Shown here: positions 25,229 through 34,208 of the stretch, piece after piece | How the letters are laid out: each line of letters opens with the position of its first letter | How positions within the stretch are numbered: position 1 is the first letter of the stretch | Source of the DNA: Afipia sp. Root123D2 | GTDB taxonomy: Bacteria; Pseudomonadota; Alphaproteobacteria; Rhizobiales; Xanthobacteraceae | Length of the DNA: 64,000 nucleotides | Direction: 5' to 3' | NCBI RefSeq assembly: GCF_001425835.1 | Contig: NZ_LMDP01000002.1 | Span: 310,001-374,000, forward strand | Position numbers and translations under genes: made by a program | Notes under the pieces: model-generated | The model's input: only the letters and a program-made list of their open reading frames with translations | Databases searched by the model: none | What the model was told of the DNA's origin: nothing

Positions 25229-26232
25229 CCGGAATGACTAGGCGCTCGCCGCTGCGAACGCACAAATGCAGCTGCCTCATCTATAGCAGTCATGACCTCA
25301 GGTACGATTCCCACCATCTGAAGGAAGCCGTGGATAAGACCCGGCTGAATCGAATCCTGGACCGAGACACCAGCTTCTTTCGCTCGTTGTGCAAACAGAT
25401 CGCCTTCGGTGCACAGAACATCACACTGCGCGGACAACACAAAGAGAGGAGGCAAACCTCGAAGATCCGCGTGCAGCGGAGCCACAAGGGGATCGGTGAC
25501 CGCAACTGGCGGGAGCGAACGCTCGAGATACAGCTTCCGAAACCATGCCATGCGGCTGCTGGAGAGTCCGTAGCTTCCATCGCCGAATGTGCGATGAGAC
25601 AGCGTCTCCTCGTCGGCCGCATAGGCACCGTAAAATAGCAGGGCCGCGTCCGGCAGCGTCGATCCGGCGTTTCGCAAGCTGAGCATCAGCCCTACCGCGA
25701 GGTTCGCTCCCACAGAATCGCCCCCGATAAATCGCAGCGAAGGCGCGCCCGGCCACGTCGAAGATAGTGAGCGCCATGCCGCCAGGGAATCGTTCAAAGC
25801 ATCCGGAAACGGAAATTCGGGAGCAAGCCGATAGTTGATTCCAATCACTTCCAATCCGGTTCGCGCGGCGAGGTGAGCCATGGGAGAAAGATGAGTATCT
25901 ATCGATCCGAACACCCATCCGCCGCCGTGCAGATAGAGCATTTGGCCCACCAACTCTCTGGTCTGAGCCGGAACTATCCTTACCGCGGACAGATCCGACG
26001 GTGCGCACGGGATAGAAAAGCGTTCGATAGCGACGTCGGAGGGAAGCGTCGGCCGCCATCCCCTTTGAACGTCCTCATACCGGGCACGAGCCTCGGCGAG
26101 TGGCAAAGTCGCCGGATCCATCGTTGACTGGTTCGCGGCACGGATGGCTTCAATAACCGGCACAACATTTGGTGCGAGTAACCGGTCGATCTCTGCCAAC
26201 GAGTCAAGAGTGGGCTGCGGTGGATGTTCCAT
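25225..26232 (-). CDS. Hormone-sensitive-lipase-family esterase (alpha/beta hydrolase-3)
   Basis: A 335-residue esterase from the ATG at 26232, five bases after the livF-like stop; a TTG at 26244 is an alternative. It has the oxyanion-hole motif HGGGWVFGS, the nucleophile motif GDSVGAN, and a late Asp/His pair (SAQCDVL, GLIHGF), all diagnostic of the bacterial HSL family acting on short acyl esters in the cytoplasm. Position between the importer and the second hydrolase suggests that it cleaves an ester formed by the Baeyer-Villiger enzyme encoded nearby. Confidence 0.9.
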   Translation of the reverse strand: MEHPPQPTLDSLAEIDRLLAPNVVPVIEAIRAANQSTMDPATLPLAEARARYEDVQRGWRPTLPSDVAIERFSIPCAPSDLSAVRIVPAQTRELVGQMLYLHGGGWVFGSIDTHLSPMAHLAARTGLEVIGINYRLAPEFPFPDALNDSLAAWRSLSSTWPGAPSLRFIGGDSVGANLAVGLMLSLRNAGSTLPDAALLFYGAYAADEETLSHRTFGDGSYGLSSSRMAWFRKLYLERSLPPVAVTDPLVAPLHADLRGLPPLFVLSAQCDVLCTEGDLFAQRAKEAGVSVQDSIQPGLIHGFLQMVGIVPEVMTAIDEAAAFVRSQRRAPSHSG

Positions 26233-26236
26233 CCGG

Positions 26237-26947
26237 CTACTCAACTCCCTTTATCACTTTCATAGTTGCCCCATCGGCCTCCACTTGCTCCCGCGTCCCC
26301 TCGAAAATAATCGCTCCACGTTCGATCACGTAGAGCCGGTCCGCAAAACGAGGCAGGTGGTAAAAGTTCGACTCAGCGAGCAATACGGAGCGACCCTGGT
26401 CAAGAATGCTTCGCAGGCCATTGCTGATGGTAGGCAAGATCGCGGGCGAAAGACCTTCAAATGCTTCATCCAGTAAAAGAAGCTCGGGATCCAGCGCAAG
26501 TGCGCGGGCGATTGAAACCATTTTGCGCTCCCCCCCGGATAGCTGCTGCCCTCCCCGGTGCGCATATGATCTCAGCTTCGGAAATATCGCGTAGGCCGCT
26601 TCGATCCGCTCATCCGCCGATTTGGTTGATTTGCGTGTCCAGGTCGGCAACGCGATATTATCCTCAACGGTCAGATCTCCGAACACATCGCTACCCTCCG
26701 GCGTGTAGCCTAGTCCGGCCGCAGCAATGCGGTGCGTCGCGAGCTTGTTCAAATCTTTACCGCGCCACAAGATTTGCCCACCTCCGATCGCTTCGAATCC
26801 CATGATCGCCCTGAACGTGGTAGTCTTCCCCGCGCCATTGCGCCCGACAAGACACACCAACTCTCCAGGAGACACACGCAGTGAGACACCGTGCAGTACG
26901 CGGTTTCTCATGATCGATACATTCAGCCCCTCGATTTGAAGCGTCAT
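26237..26947 (-). CDS. livF: Branched-chain amino acid-type ABC transporter ATPase (LivF)
   Basis: A 236-residue ATPase with Walker A GRNGAGKTTT, signature LSGGERKM and Walker B LLLLDEAFEGLSP. Length and order behind LivG identify the LivF subunit. Its ATG overlaps the LivG stop (ATGA). With LivG it powers uptake through the LivHM channel. The solute is unlikely to be an amino acid given the enzymes encoded alongside. Confidence 0.93.
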   Translation of the reverse strand: MTLQIEGLNVSIMRNRVLHGVSLRVSPGELVCLVGRNGAGKTTTFRAIMGFEAIGGGQILWRGKDLNKLATHRIAAAGLGYTPEGSDVFGDLTVEDNIALPTWTRKSTKSADERIEAAYAIFPKLRSYAHRGGQQLSGGERKMVSIARALALDPELLLLDEAFEGLSPAILPTISNGLRSILDQGRSVLLAESNFYHLPRFADRLYVIERGAIIFEGTREQVEADGATMKVIKGVE

Positions 26948-27711
26948 GCATGTGCCTCCTTGCCGATCACGACAGAGAGAACGGCTTCATCAGCAAAGAA
27001 CTTCTCAGTAGGTAGATCAGCGATCTTTCGTCCGCCCTGCATGGCAATGATCCGGGACGAATAACGCCGCACGAGATCCATATCATGCTCAATCAGGAGA
27101 ATTGCACCAATTCCCATCTGGCTCGCAGCAGACAACAAAGTTTCCATCACACCATGCTTGTCAGCCGTTGAAACGCCAGCCGTTGGCTCGTCCAGCAGAA
27201 TTACTTTCGGACGCAATGCAAAAGCGCTAGCAACGTCAAGCAACTTACGCTTGCCATGCGGCAACGAATTTGCAGAACTTTCAAGCGAATCTGTCAGTCG
27301 AAATGCTGCGGCAATCGCCGCGACGGCTTCTCGCACTTCACGATAGCGCGAAGCGTCCGCGAACATTTTCCATCGCAAACCAAGACGTGAGCAGGATGCG
27401 ACGGTGAGCGCTTGCCTTACGGTGAGATCGGGAAATACGCTCACCAGCTGAAACGCGCGCGCGAGACCTCGCGTCGAAAGATCTACGGGACTAAGTCCCG
27501 CTATGTCGCGCCCCATAAATCGCACGCTCCCCTCCGTGGGTGAATGCAATCCAGTGAGAACATTGACGAGCGTCGTCTTGCCAGCACCATTTGGTCCGAC
27601 CACGGACACAAACTCGCCGTTAGCCAGATTGAGATCGACGCCCTGCATGGCGACGAAACTCCCGTACGATTTGGAGATGTTCTGCGCGACGAGCAGATGG
27701 TCACTGGACAT
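26944..27711 (-). CDS. livG: Branched-chain amino acid-type ABC transporter ATPase (LivG)
   Basis: A 255-residue ATPase from the ATG at 27711, which overlaps the LivM stop (TGATG); the frame extends further but only into LivM. Walker A is GPNGAGKTTL and Walker B is VILLDEPTAGV. The signature segment reads LPHGKRKLLDVA in place of the canonical LSGGQ, a variation common in LivG proteins. It pairs with LivF. Confidence 0.92.
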   Translation of the reverse strand: MSSDHLLVAQNISKSYGSFVAMQGVDLNLANGEFVSVVGPNGAGKTTLVNVLTGLHSPTEGSVRFMGRDIAGLSPVDLSTRGLARAFQLVSVFPDLTVRQALTVASCSRLGLRWKMFADASRYREVREAVAAIAAAFRLTDSLESSANSLPHGKRKLLDVASAFALRPKVILLDEPTAGVSTADKHGVMETLLSAASQMGIGAILLIEHDMDLVRRYSSRIIAMQGGRKIADLPTEKFFADEAVLSVVIGKEAHA

Positions 27712-28727
27712 CAACGCCTCCATCTGGCCAGAATCTGCTTCGCAGTACCCAAAAGACCTCCCGGCATTCCGATCACGAGCAGCGCCAGCACGACGCCCAG
27801 AAAAAATCGCCAATACTGGGTGGCAGCCTGTAACTCGTCCTGAAGCAGAATGAATATCAAAGCTCCTGCGATAGGTCCTATGAGCTCCTGATAGCCACCA
27901 AGAATCGCCATGAAAACGAGATGACCGGATTGCTGCCAGTACGATAGTTCGGGATCGGCGAGCCCGGTGCTTATCGCAAGCATCGCACCCCCAACGGAAC
28001 CATAGATCGCGGAGATGACAAAGGCGACCGCGCGTACTTGGCGAACCTTCACTCCGAGATAACTTGCTTTCACTTCATTATCGCGTGAGGCCTGAAGATG
28101 TAGCCCGTAAGGCGATCGGACTATACGCCACATAATCCACGCACTCACGATCAGCAAAGCCAGGCAATAATAGTAGAACGGGCCTGTCAGAAATCCCATC
28201 TTGTCAACTTGCGAGAAGTCGATGCCAAGAAGCGATGGCTGCGGAACATTCATTCCGCTGTCCCCGCCCGTCAAATCATAAAATTTGTTGAGGAACGAAT
28301 AGAATAGCATGCCAAACGAAAGCGTCAGCATGCCGAAAAAAATGCCGGAGAACCGGCTTGCGATCCATGCCAACGGGATGGAGATCGCTAACGCAGCCGC
28401 CACGGCGAACAGCAGCATCAATTCGAATGCCGCGTTGCCGGTGAGCCGAACTGCCAAAGCAGACGAATATGCGCCGATGGCCAGAAACAGCGCGTGACCG
28501 AAAGACAATTGGCCGCCATATCCAAACAGCAGGTTGAACCCGAGCAAGGCAACTGCGTATGCCATGAACGGGATACCGAGGCTGACGTAATAGATATTCG
28601 TAACGTGAGGCGCCGCGGCAAGCGCCACGACGGCGACAAACAACATCACCTTCACGGTGATTCCGGATCGACTGCGGGTACCGTCCGATTCCACCGACAT
28701 ATCCAGCGCTGATGCGGTTTGCTTCAT
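27711..28727 (-). CDS. livM: Branched-chain amino acid-type ABC permease (LivM)
   Basis: A 338-residue inner-membrane permease with about ten hydrophobic segments. I start it at the ATG at 28727, overlapping the LivH stop (TAATG). The LivM signature GYGGQLSFGHALFLAIGAYS is near residue 80, and the ATPase-contact region ASRDNEVKASYLGVKV lies near residue 210. It forms the channel with LivH. Confidence 0.92.
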   Translation of the reverse strand: MKQTASALDMSVESDGTRSRSGITVKVMLFVAVVALAAAPHVTNIYYVSLGIPFMAYAVALLGFNLLFGYGGQLSFGHALFLAIGAYSSALAVRLTGNAAFELMLLFAVAAALAISIPLAWIASRFSGIFFGMLTLSFGMLFYSFLNKFYDLTGGDSGMNVPQPSLLGIDFSQVDKMGFLTGPFYYYCLALLIVSAWIMWRIVRSPYGLHLQASRDNEVKASYLGVKVRQVRAVAFVISAIYGSVGGAMLAISTGLADPELSYWQQSGHLVFMAILGGYQELIGPIAGALIFILLQDELQAATQYWRFFLGVVLALLVIGMPGGLLGTAKQILARWRR

Positions 28728-29623
28728 TACAACGCCTTTCCAAATAGGCCGGTCGGCCACCAGATCAAAACGATCAGCACGACCGCGTAGGTCGCCAGGA
28801 TATCGACTTCAGGATAGATGAAGAGTGCTGCGGCGCGGATCAGACCAACGATAACCGCACCTACTGCGGCGCCTTTCATGCTGCCGAGACCGCCAATGAC
28901 TATGACCGCAAATGCATCGACGACCAGTTCGACGCCCATTTGTAGCGATGCCGCGGCCGTCGGCACAACAAGCGCTCCACCGACCGTGCTTAATGTTGTC
29001 CCTAATGTGAAGACCAGCAAATATACCAGCCGAACGTTCACTCCCATTGCGGCGCTCGTCTCGCGATTCTCGGCGGTAGCACGCAATACTTTCCCCGAAG
29101 TCGTATGACTCAAGAACCACGTCAGACCCACACCGATAACGACGGCGGCAAGAATGACAAAGAGATTGTACATAGGCATCTGCACGCCACCCACGTTGAT
29201 CGAACCGTAGACCATCGATACGTTCGGCAGTTGGCGAGGATACGCACCCCAAAAGAAGCGAAGCACATCCTGGAAAATCAGGATGAGCGAGAAAGTCAAA
29301 AGCAACTGGAATGACTCAGGACGACGATAAATCGTGCTCAAAACACGCTCCAGTGGCAATCCTATCAATCCCGCCACCAGCCCGGACGCCAACAAAACAA
29401 GGGGAAACAGCGGGACCGGAAGCCCCTGCGCCAGCGCCCATGTGGTCACGGATACGCCCAGATACGCACCTAGGGCATATATCGAGCCGCATGCGAGATT
29501 GACGATTCTTTGAACACCGAAACTGAGTTGCAGTCCGGATGTCAGCAAGAAAAGCGCGGCTCCGTGAAAGAGCCCTGCGATTAGTATGCTAGCCGCTGTA
29601 GCCATAGATGATATCGCCGCCAC
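28727..29623 (-). CDS. livH: Branched-chain amino acid-type ABC permease (LivH)
   Basis: A 298-residue permease with about eight hydrophobic segments. Typical LivH features are FGVQRIVNLACGSIYALGAY near the N-terminus, the coupling segment ATAENRETSAAMGVNVRLVY and GGLGSMKGAAVGAV. A start at the second methionine (29605) is possible. It is 34 bases downstream of the binding-protein gene. Confidence 0.92.
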   Translation of the reverse strand: MAAISSMATAASILIAGLFHGAALFLLTSGLQLSFGVQRIVNLACGSIYALGAYLGVSVTTWALAQGLPVPLFPLVLLASGLVAGLIGLPLERVLSTIYRRPESFQLLLTFSLILIFQDVLRFFWGAYPRQLPNVSMVYGSINVGGVQMPMYNLFVILAAVVIGVGLTWFLSHTTSGKVLRATAENRETSAAMGVNVRLVYLLVFTLGTTLSTVGGALVVPTAAASLQMGVELVVDAFAVIVIGGLGSMKGAAVGAVIVGLIRAAALFIYPEVDILATYAVVLIVLIWWPTGLFGKAL

Positions 29624-29656
29624 GACATGCGGTCGGCGCCCCTTCTCTGTACGCGA

Positions 29657-30949
29657 CTAGATTTTTAGGTCAGCTGTCTGCAGCCATTCCCAGAAATCCG
29701 CGCCGGGCGGCTTCTGAATTTCCTTCGTCGACATCGACTCGGTCGTGGCGAGCGTGACGAAATCATAATCATTTTTATGAGTCGTAAGACCCTGGAAAAT
29801 GATCTGATCGGAAATGTGATCGCGCCGCATGGAGGCAGGACCACCTAGTGATTCCACCGTGAGACCAGGCATGGCCTCCGCGATCTCAAGGGACGTCGGC
29901 CACGATCCGGACTTCGCCGCCATCGCCTTCTCGACGGCTGCCTTATACAGATGAAGGCAGTAGTACGCGCGGTCACATTCCCAATGGGGATAGTCTGTGT
30001 ATTTATCAAAGTACCACTTCACAAAGCTTTTTTGCAGTGGGGAAGCTGCCGGGTTGGCGAAGTACAATGTGCTGTGACCGAATACGATGTTCTCAGGCGT
30101 GAACTCCTTCTTGAGCGAGGTTTGCTGCCACCCCGCCGCCGGCATGACAAACTTTACGCCATCCGTTAGTCCCATATTGTGGGCCTGACGCATGAACACA
30201 GGCAAATCGGCAAATACCATCGAAGTGAAGATCAAATCCGGCGCCGCCGCCTTCAAAGCCGCCACGTTGGATGTTAGATCCATCGTTCCGGGCTTTATCC
30301 ATTGCTCGGCAACAACGGTGTGCTCAATACCGAACTTCTTGAGAAGCGCGGTAAATGTTGTCCAGGTGTTACGGCCGTACGTATAGTCGGGATTGATACC
30401 AGCGATCCGTGCAAATTTGCCTTTGAAATGCCGGATCGCGAGCAGCGACGCCATTACGGCATCGACTTCATTGTCGATGGAGCGGAAAACATACTGCGGA
30501 TTGGGCATCATCTCCTTGACGCCGTCCTGTGTCGTGCCATCCCACAACATCGTCAGCATCTTCGACTGCTCAGCTGCAGGCGCCAGTGCGAGACTCACAG
30601 CGGAGGAGATTATGCCGTGGACGGCATCGACCTTGTCCTGCAACACCAGCTTTCGATAACGGTCGATGGTTTCCTTTGGCGTCGTTTCTTCCTGAAAGAC
30701 GAGCTCGACCTTCCGGCCTCCGATTCCGTCGGCCGCATTCAGCTGCTCCACAGACCACTCGACAGCGCGAATTCCCCCCTCCCCGGCCGTTCCAGCCATA
30801 CCTCCGCGAGGAGCAAGAATTCCTATTCGCAACGGAGTGGTCTGCGCGATCGCCGGCGCACCCAATAAACCGTAAACGCCCAAAGCTGCGGTCGCGCCAG
30901 CGGCCTTAATTGCACGCCTGCGGTTCGCGGAAAATTTAATATCGCGCAT
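29657..30949 (-). CDS. livK: Liv-type substrate-binding protein, probably Tat-exported
   Basis: A 430-residue type I periplasmic binding protein. The N-terminus NRRRAIKAAGATAALGVYGL followed by APAIAQ is a twin-arginine-like signal. The body starts with LRIGILAPRGGMAGTAGEGG, the usual first strand and ligand loop of LivK-family proteins. It heads the leftward operon that continues through LivHMGF, two hydrolases and LysR, and would define the compound entering the pathway. Symbol given by position and family; the ligand is unknown. Confidence 0.9.
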   Translation of the reverse strand: MRDIKFSANRRRAIKAAGATAALGVYGLLGAPAIAQTTPLRIGILAPRGGMAGTAGEGGIRAVEWSVEQLNAADGIGGRKVELVFQEETTPKETIDRYRKLVLQDKVDAVHGIISSAVSLALAPAAEQSKMLTMLWDGTTQDGVKEMMPNPQYVFRSIDNEVDAVMASLLAIRHFKGKFARIAGINPDYTYGRNTWTTFTALLKKFGIEHTVVAEQWIKPGTMDLTSNVAALKAAAPDLIFTSMVFADLPVFMRQAHNMGLTDGVKFVMPAAGWQQTSLKKEFTPENIVFGHSTLYFANPAASPLQKSFVKWYFDKYTDYPHWECDRAYYCLHLYKAAVEKAMAAKSGSWPTSLEIAEAMPGLTVESLGGPASMRRDHISDQIIFQGLTTHKNDYDFVTLATTESMSTKEIQKPPGADFWEWLQTADLKI

Positions 30950-31080
30950 ATTTCTCTCCCCAGATCGGAATTTCCACCCGGACCATGATGCTCTCTCGGC
31001 CGCTCCTGGCCTGACTTCAGGTTCAGAGCGGTCTCTTCGGCGCTTGTGATCTGAGGTACAAGGTAGGGAAGCAAAAGATG

Positions 31081-31127
31081 AAAGGGTAGCAAGATCGCCT
31101 GACTCCTGACTTCAGAAAAACTGATGA
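31081..31127. promoter_or_regulatory. Shared regulatory motif, copy A
   Basis: The segment AAAGGGTAG...ATCGCCTGACTC...TGACTTCAG..AAACTGATGA lies between the divergent livK-like and SDR genes. A closely similar segment recurs at 36350-36402 upstream of the monooxygenase gene. It includes the palindrome CTGACTTCAG, which also occurs alone at 31011-31020. It is likely a binding site for a cluster-specific regulator such as the LysR protein. The remaining 30950-31324 shows no gene. Confidence 0.5.
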
Positions 31128-31324
31128 AGGGAAGAAGACGCCCCCGCCACGTCTGTCATCCCAGTCATTCACCTTCGCTGACGATCAACATCAACCGAAA
31201 TTAGGCCGAACCGCCATCGCAAGGCTTATGATTGCCTGGGAGGGCGTGGCAAATCAGTTCACGCCAGAAAACGGACAGGGCAATCCGTCAGAGACGGACT
31301 TGTTCTGCAAAGGGATTCAAGGAC

Positions 31325-32119
31325 ATGCAAGGAATTTCATCAGGACCATCATTCGGACTGTCCGGAAAGCGAATACTCGTTACCGGCGGCGCAAGCGGCA
31401 TCGGAAAAGCTGCTTGTAAAATCTTTACCGATCTCGGAGCAAACGTTTGTCTTTCGGACGTCAAAGCCGATGCAATAGTGGAAGCCGCCGCAGAAACTGG
31501 AGCCCGGGCCCATGTCGCCGCTGACGTCTCTGTCCCTGATCAGGCGGAAAGGCTAATCAGCGAAACAGTTGCCGAGCTTGGCGGCCTGGATGGGCTTTTC
31601 CACTGTGCGGGCATCCATCATATCGGCAAAGCGACAGAGCAGGACATTAATATCTGGCAACGTGTGATGGACGTGAATGTGCGCGGAACCCAGCTTGTCT
31701 GCAGCCTCGCCGCACGGCACATGGAAGTTCAGGGTTCGGGCGCTATGGTCGTTGTAACATCCATCGCAGGCTATAACGGGCAGCCACGGCGCAGTGCCTA
31801 CGGCACATCCAAGGCCGCCGTCGGCCATCTCGCCCGGTCTTTCGCAACGGAGTGGGGCAAATCGGGAATTCGTGTCAATGCGATTGGCCCGGGATATGTT
31901 CTCACACCGATGGCTCAAGGTATCATCAATAGCGGTGCAACTGACGTGATGCGCATCGTGAACAGAACACCATTGGGACGCATGGCGCGACCTGAAGAAA
32001 TTGCTCAGGCAGCCGCATTTTTGCTTTCCGACTGGGCCTCCTACATCACCGGCGCAGAGCTATTCGTAGACGGCGGATGGTCGGCATACGGTGGGTCGGG
32101 TGAGGTCAACACGTTCTGA
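31325..32119 (+). CDS. Short-chain dehydrogenase/reductase
   Basis: A 264-residue SDR from the ATG at 31325. The NAD(P)-binding TGGASGIG motif, the NVRGT strand, the catalytic Ser (VTSIAGYNG) and YGTSKAAV (Tyr-x-x-x-Lys) are all present, and the C-terminus has the classical ITGAELFVDGG. It probably oxidises a secondary alcohol or reduces a ketone. It is divergent from the livK-like gene across the shared regulatory region and convergent with the zinc alcohol dehydrogenase gene. Confidence 0.93.
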   Translation: MQGISSGPSFGLSGKRILVTGGASGIGKAACKIFTDLGANVCLSDVKADAIVEAAAETGARAHVAADVSVPDQAERLISETVAELGGLDGLFHCAGIHHIGKATEQDINIWQRVMDVNVRGTQLVCSLAARHMEVQGSGAMVVVTSIAGYNGQPRRSAYGTSKAAVGHLARSFATEWGKSGIRVNAIGPGYVLTPMAQGIINSGATDVMRIVNRTPLGRMARPEEIAQAAAFLLSDWASYITGAELFVDGGWSAYGGSGEVNTF

Positions 32120-32191
32120 CCGTGCTGTGTGGCCGGGATAAGGAAAATAGCCCCCATCCCGGCTCCACAAACTGCGGGAAGGACTCAAACA

Positions 32192-33283
32192 TTAGAATTC
32201 GATAACCGATCGAATATCGAGTCCTTTTCGCAACCGATCGAGAGCGGCGTTGACTTCACCAAGAGAGATGCGGCTAGTCACGTAATCATCCAACAGAAGG
32301 TCACCGCTCAAGTATTTTTCTGCAAGCGAAGGGAAGAACTCCTGCGCCCGGCTTCCACCATAACTTGATCGTACGATATTCTTTTCACCCATCAGCGACC
32401 CCCAACGAAAACTTACCAGCTGCTGCTGTGCGACCTTACCGAGCCAGACCACCTGCCCTCCTGGCCTTACGATCTCCAAGCTGGTCTGGAATCCTCTTTC
32501 ATTGCCGGCTGCTTCGAAAACATAGTCCGCGCCACGCCCACACGTGAGAGCGGCATGGGACTGGATCAGGTTCTCATCTACAGGGAGAGTGTGCGTGGCT
32601 CCAAGGCGTTTCGCCATATGAAGCTTCCGCACATCTCTATCAATCGCGATGATCGTCTCCGCCTGGGCAAGACGTGCGCCTTGGATAGCCGAGAGTCCGA
32701 CCGCACCGCATCCGATGATGGTAACGCTGCTGCGAGGCTGAACCCGTGCTATATTGCTGACCGCTCCAATCCCGGTCGCTACTCCACAACCGATCAGACA
32801 GGCAACGTGGAAAGGCATGCTCTTCGGGATCCTGACAGCGCAGTCTTCAGTGACAACTGCCAGTTCCGCAAAAGTGCCGGCGTACATCAACTGATGAACG
32901 GGCTGTTTGCCGTCGAAAATCCGCGCCTTACCGTCAAAGTGCATCGAACGGACCCCATTCGCTCGATACTGCTCGCACAGTATGAACTGCTCATGGGAAC
33001 AGAAATAGCAATGCCCGCAATGCGGATTCCAGGAAAGAGCGACATGATCACCCACTGACAGCCGATAAACGGATGATCCGGTCCATTCCACTATCCCCGC
33101 TGCTTCGTGACCGGGAACGAATGGCAGTGGCGTATCGAGGTGCCCGTCAACCGCTTCCAGGTCTGTATGACAGAGGCTGGTCGCTTGTATGCGTACGATC
33201 ACATCGTCTGAGGCGAGATTGGCGAGCCTCAATTCGCGGATTTCGAGGGGTTCGCCCGGTTTCTCCGAGACTGCGCCACGCAT
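32192..33283 (-). CDS. Zinc-dependent alcohol dehydrogenase (MDR superfamily)
   Basis: A 363-residue class III-like alcohol dehydrogenase, started at the ATG at 33283 four bases after the preceding SDR stop. The catalytic zinc ligands lie in SLCHTDLEAVDGH and GHEAAGIVEWTG; the structural zinc lobe CGHCYFCSHEQFILC is complete. The coenzyme motif GCGAVGLSAIQGARLA follows. It should oxidise an alcohol with NAD. It is third in the leftward series monooxygenase-SDR-ADH, fitting a pathway that makes and consumes alcohols. Confidence 0.93.
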   Translation of the reverse strand: MRGAVSEKPGEPLEIRELRLANLASDDVIVRIQATSLCHTDLEAVDGHLDTPLPFVPGHEAAGIVEWTGSSVYRLSVGDHVALSWNPHCGHCYFCSHEQFILCEQYRANGVRSMHFDGKARIFDGKQPVHQLMYAGTFAELAVVTEDCAVRIPKSMPFHVACLIGCGVATGIGAVSNIARVQPRSSVTIIGCGAVGLSAIQGARLAQAETIIAIDRDVRKLHMAKRLGATHTLPVDENLIQSHAALTCGRGADYVFEAAGNERGFQTSLEIVRPGGQVVWLGKVAQQQLVSFRWGSLMGEKNIVRSSYGGSRAQEFFPSLAEKYLSGDLLLDDYVTSRISLGEVNAALDRLRKGLDIRSVIEF

Positions 33284-33287
33284 GCTG

Positions 33288-34055
33288 CTAGCCCCAATAA
33301 AATTCGCGCCGTCCGCCATCGATACAAAGCAACTCGCCGTTGATGAATCCACTATTGCTCGAGGCCAGAAACGCGACGGCGCTCCCGATCTCACGCGGTG
33401 AGCATAGCCTCCGCAGCGGGTTTTGCTCCCGTACGACCGCGAGCATTTCTGAAGTGAAGCCGCCAATGAGATCGGTTTCCACGTATCCCGGCGCAATGGC
33501 GTTAGAGGTGATCCCAAAGGAGCCAACCTCCTTGGCCACCGTCCGCGTGAAACCGGCGATACCAGCCTTGGCGGCTACATAGTGGGACACACCCGCTCGC
33601 CCGCCACCCGTATAGTTCATCGATGACGTGTTGATGATGCGCCCCCATCCCTGCGACCTCATGGCGGGTATCGCCTCGCGCGTCCATAAGAACGTGCTTC
33701 GCATATGGATATGAACCATTCGATCCCAGGCGTCCGCTGGCATATCTTGGACGCGATACGAAGGACGCGCGCCGATGCCGGCATTGTTGACCAGAATATC
33801 GAGACGCCCGAGTTCGCCAACAACCTGCTTCGTCAAATTGACGACCACAGCCTCATCGGCCGCATCGCCGATAAACGCAGCCGCATTGACGCCTAATTCC
33901 TTCAAACGCGAAACCGCTTGGTCAGCTGCGTCACAATCAACATCGTTAACAGCTATGGAGACACCTTCTGTAGCTAATGCTTCGGCTTCGGCGAGTCCTA
34001 ATCCCCTTGCGCCACCTGTGATCAGCGCAACACGTCCCTTGATACCCAAATCCAT
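33288..34055 (-). CDS. Short-chain dehydrogenase/reductase
   Basis: A 255-residue SDR with TGGARGLG for coenzyme binding, NNAG, catalytic Ser in INTSSMNYTGGG and YVAAKAG (Tyr-x-x-x-Lys). The C-terminal INGELLCIDGG is typical. It lies between the Baeyer-Villiger monooxygenase and the zinc ADH, four bases from the latter, so the three are co-expressed. A likely role is oxidation of a secondary alcohol to the ketone used by the monooxygenase. Confidence 0.93.
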   Translation of the reverse strand: MDLGIKGRVALITGGARGLGLAEAEALATEGVSIAVNDVDCDAADQAVSRLKELGVNAAAFIGDAADEAVVVNLTKQVVGELGRLDILVNNAGIGARPSYRVQDMPADAWDRMVHIHMRSTFLWTREAIPAMRSQGWGRIINTSSMNYTGGGRAGVSHYVAAKAGIAGFTRTVAKEVGSFGITSNAIAPGYVETDLIGGFTSEMLAVVREQNPLRRLCSPREIGSAVAFLASSNSGFINGELLCIDGGRREFYWG

Positions 34056-34208
34056 TTATATCCCCCGACGCCATCGCGCATTTCGTTATCAGCACGACGG
34101 TTATTCAAATACGTTGATTGGAAAACTGGCACACGCAGCGATCATGCTGACCGCCCCAATTCGTAACCACCAGTGAACCGCATTCATTAGTGTCGCGAAT
34201 GCAGGCCG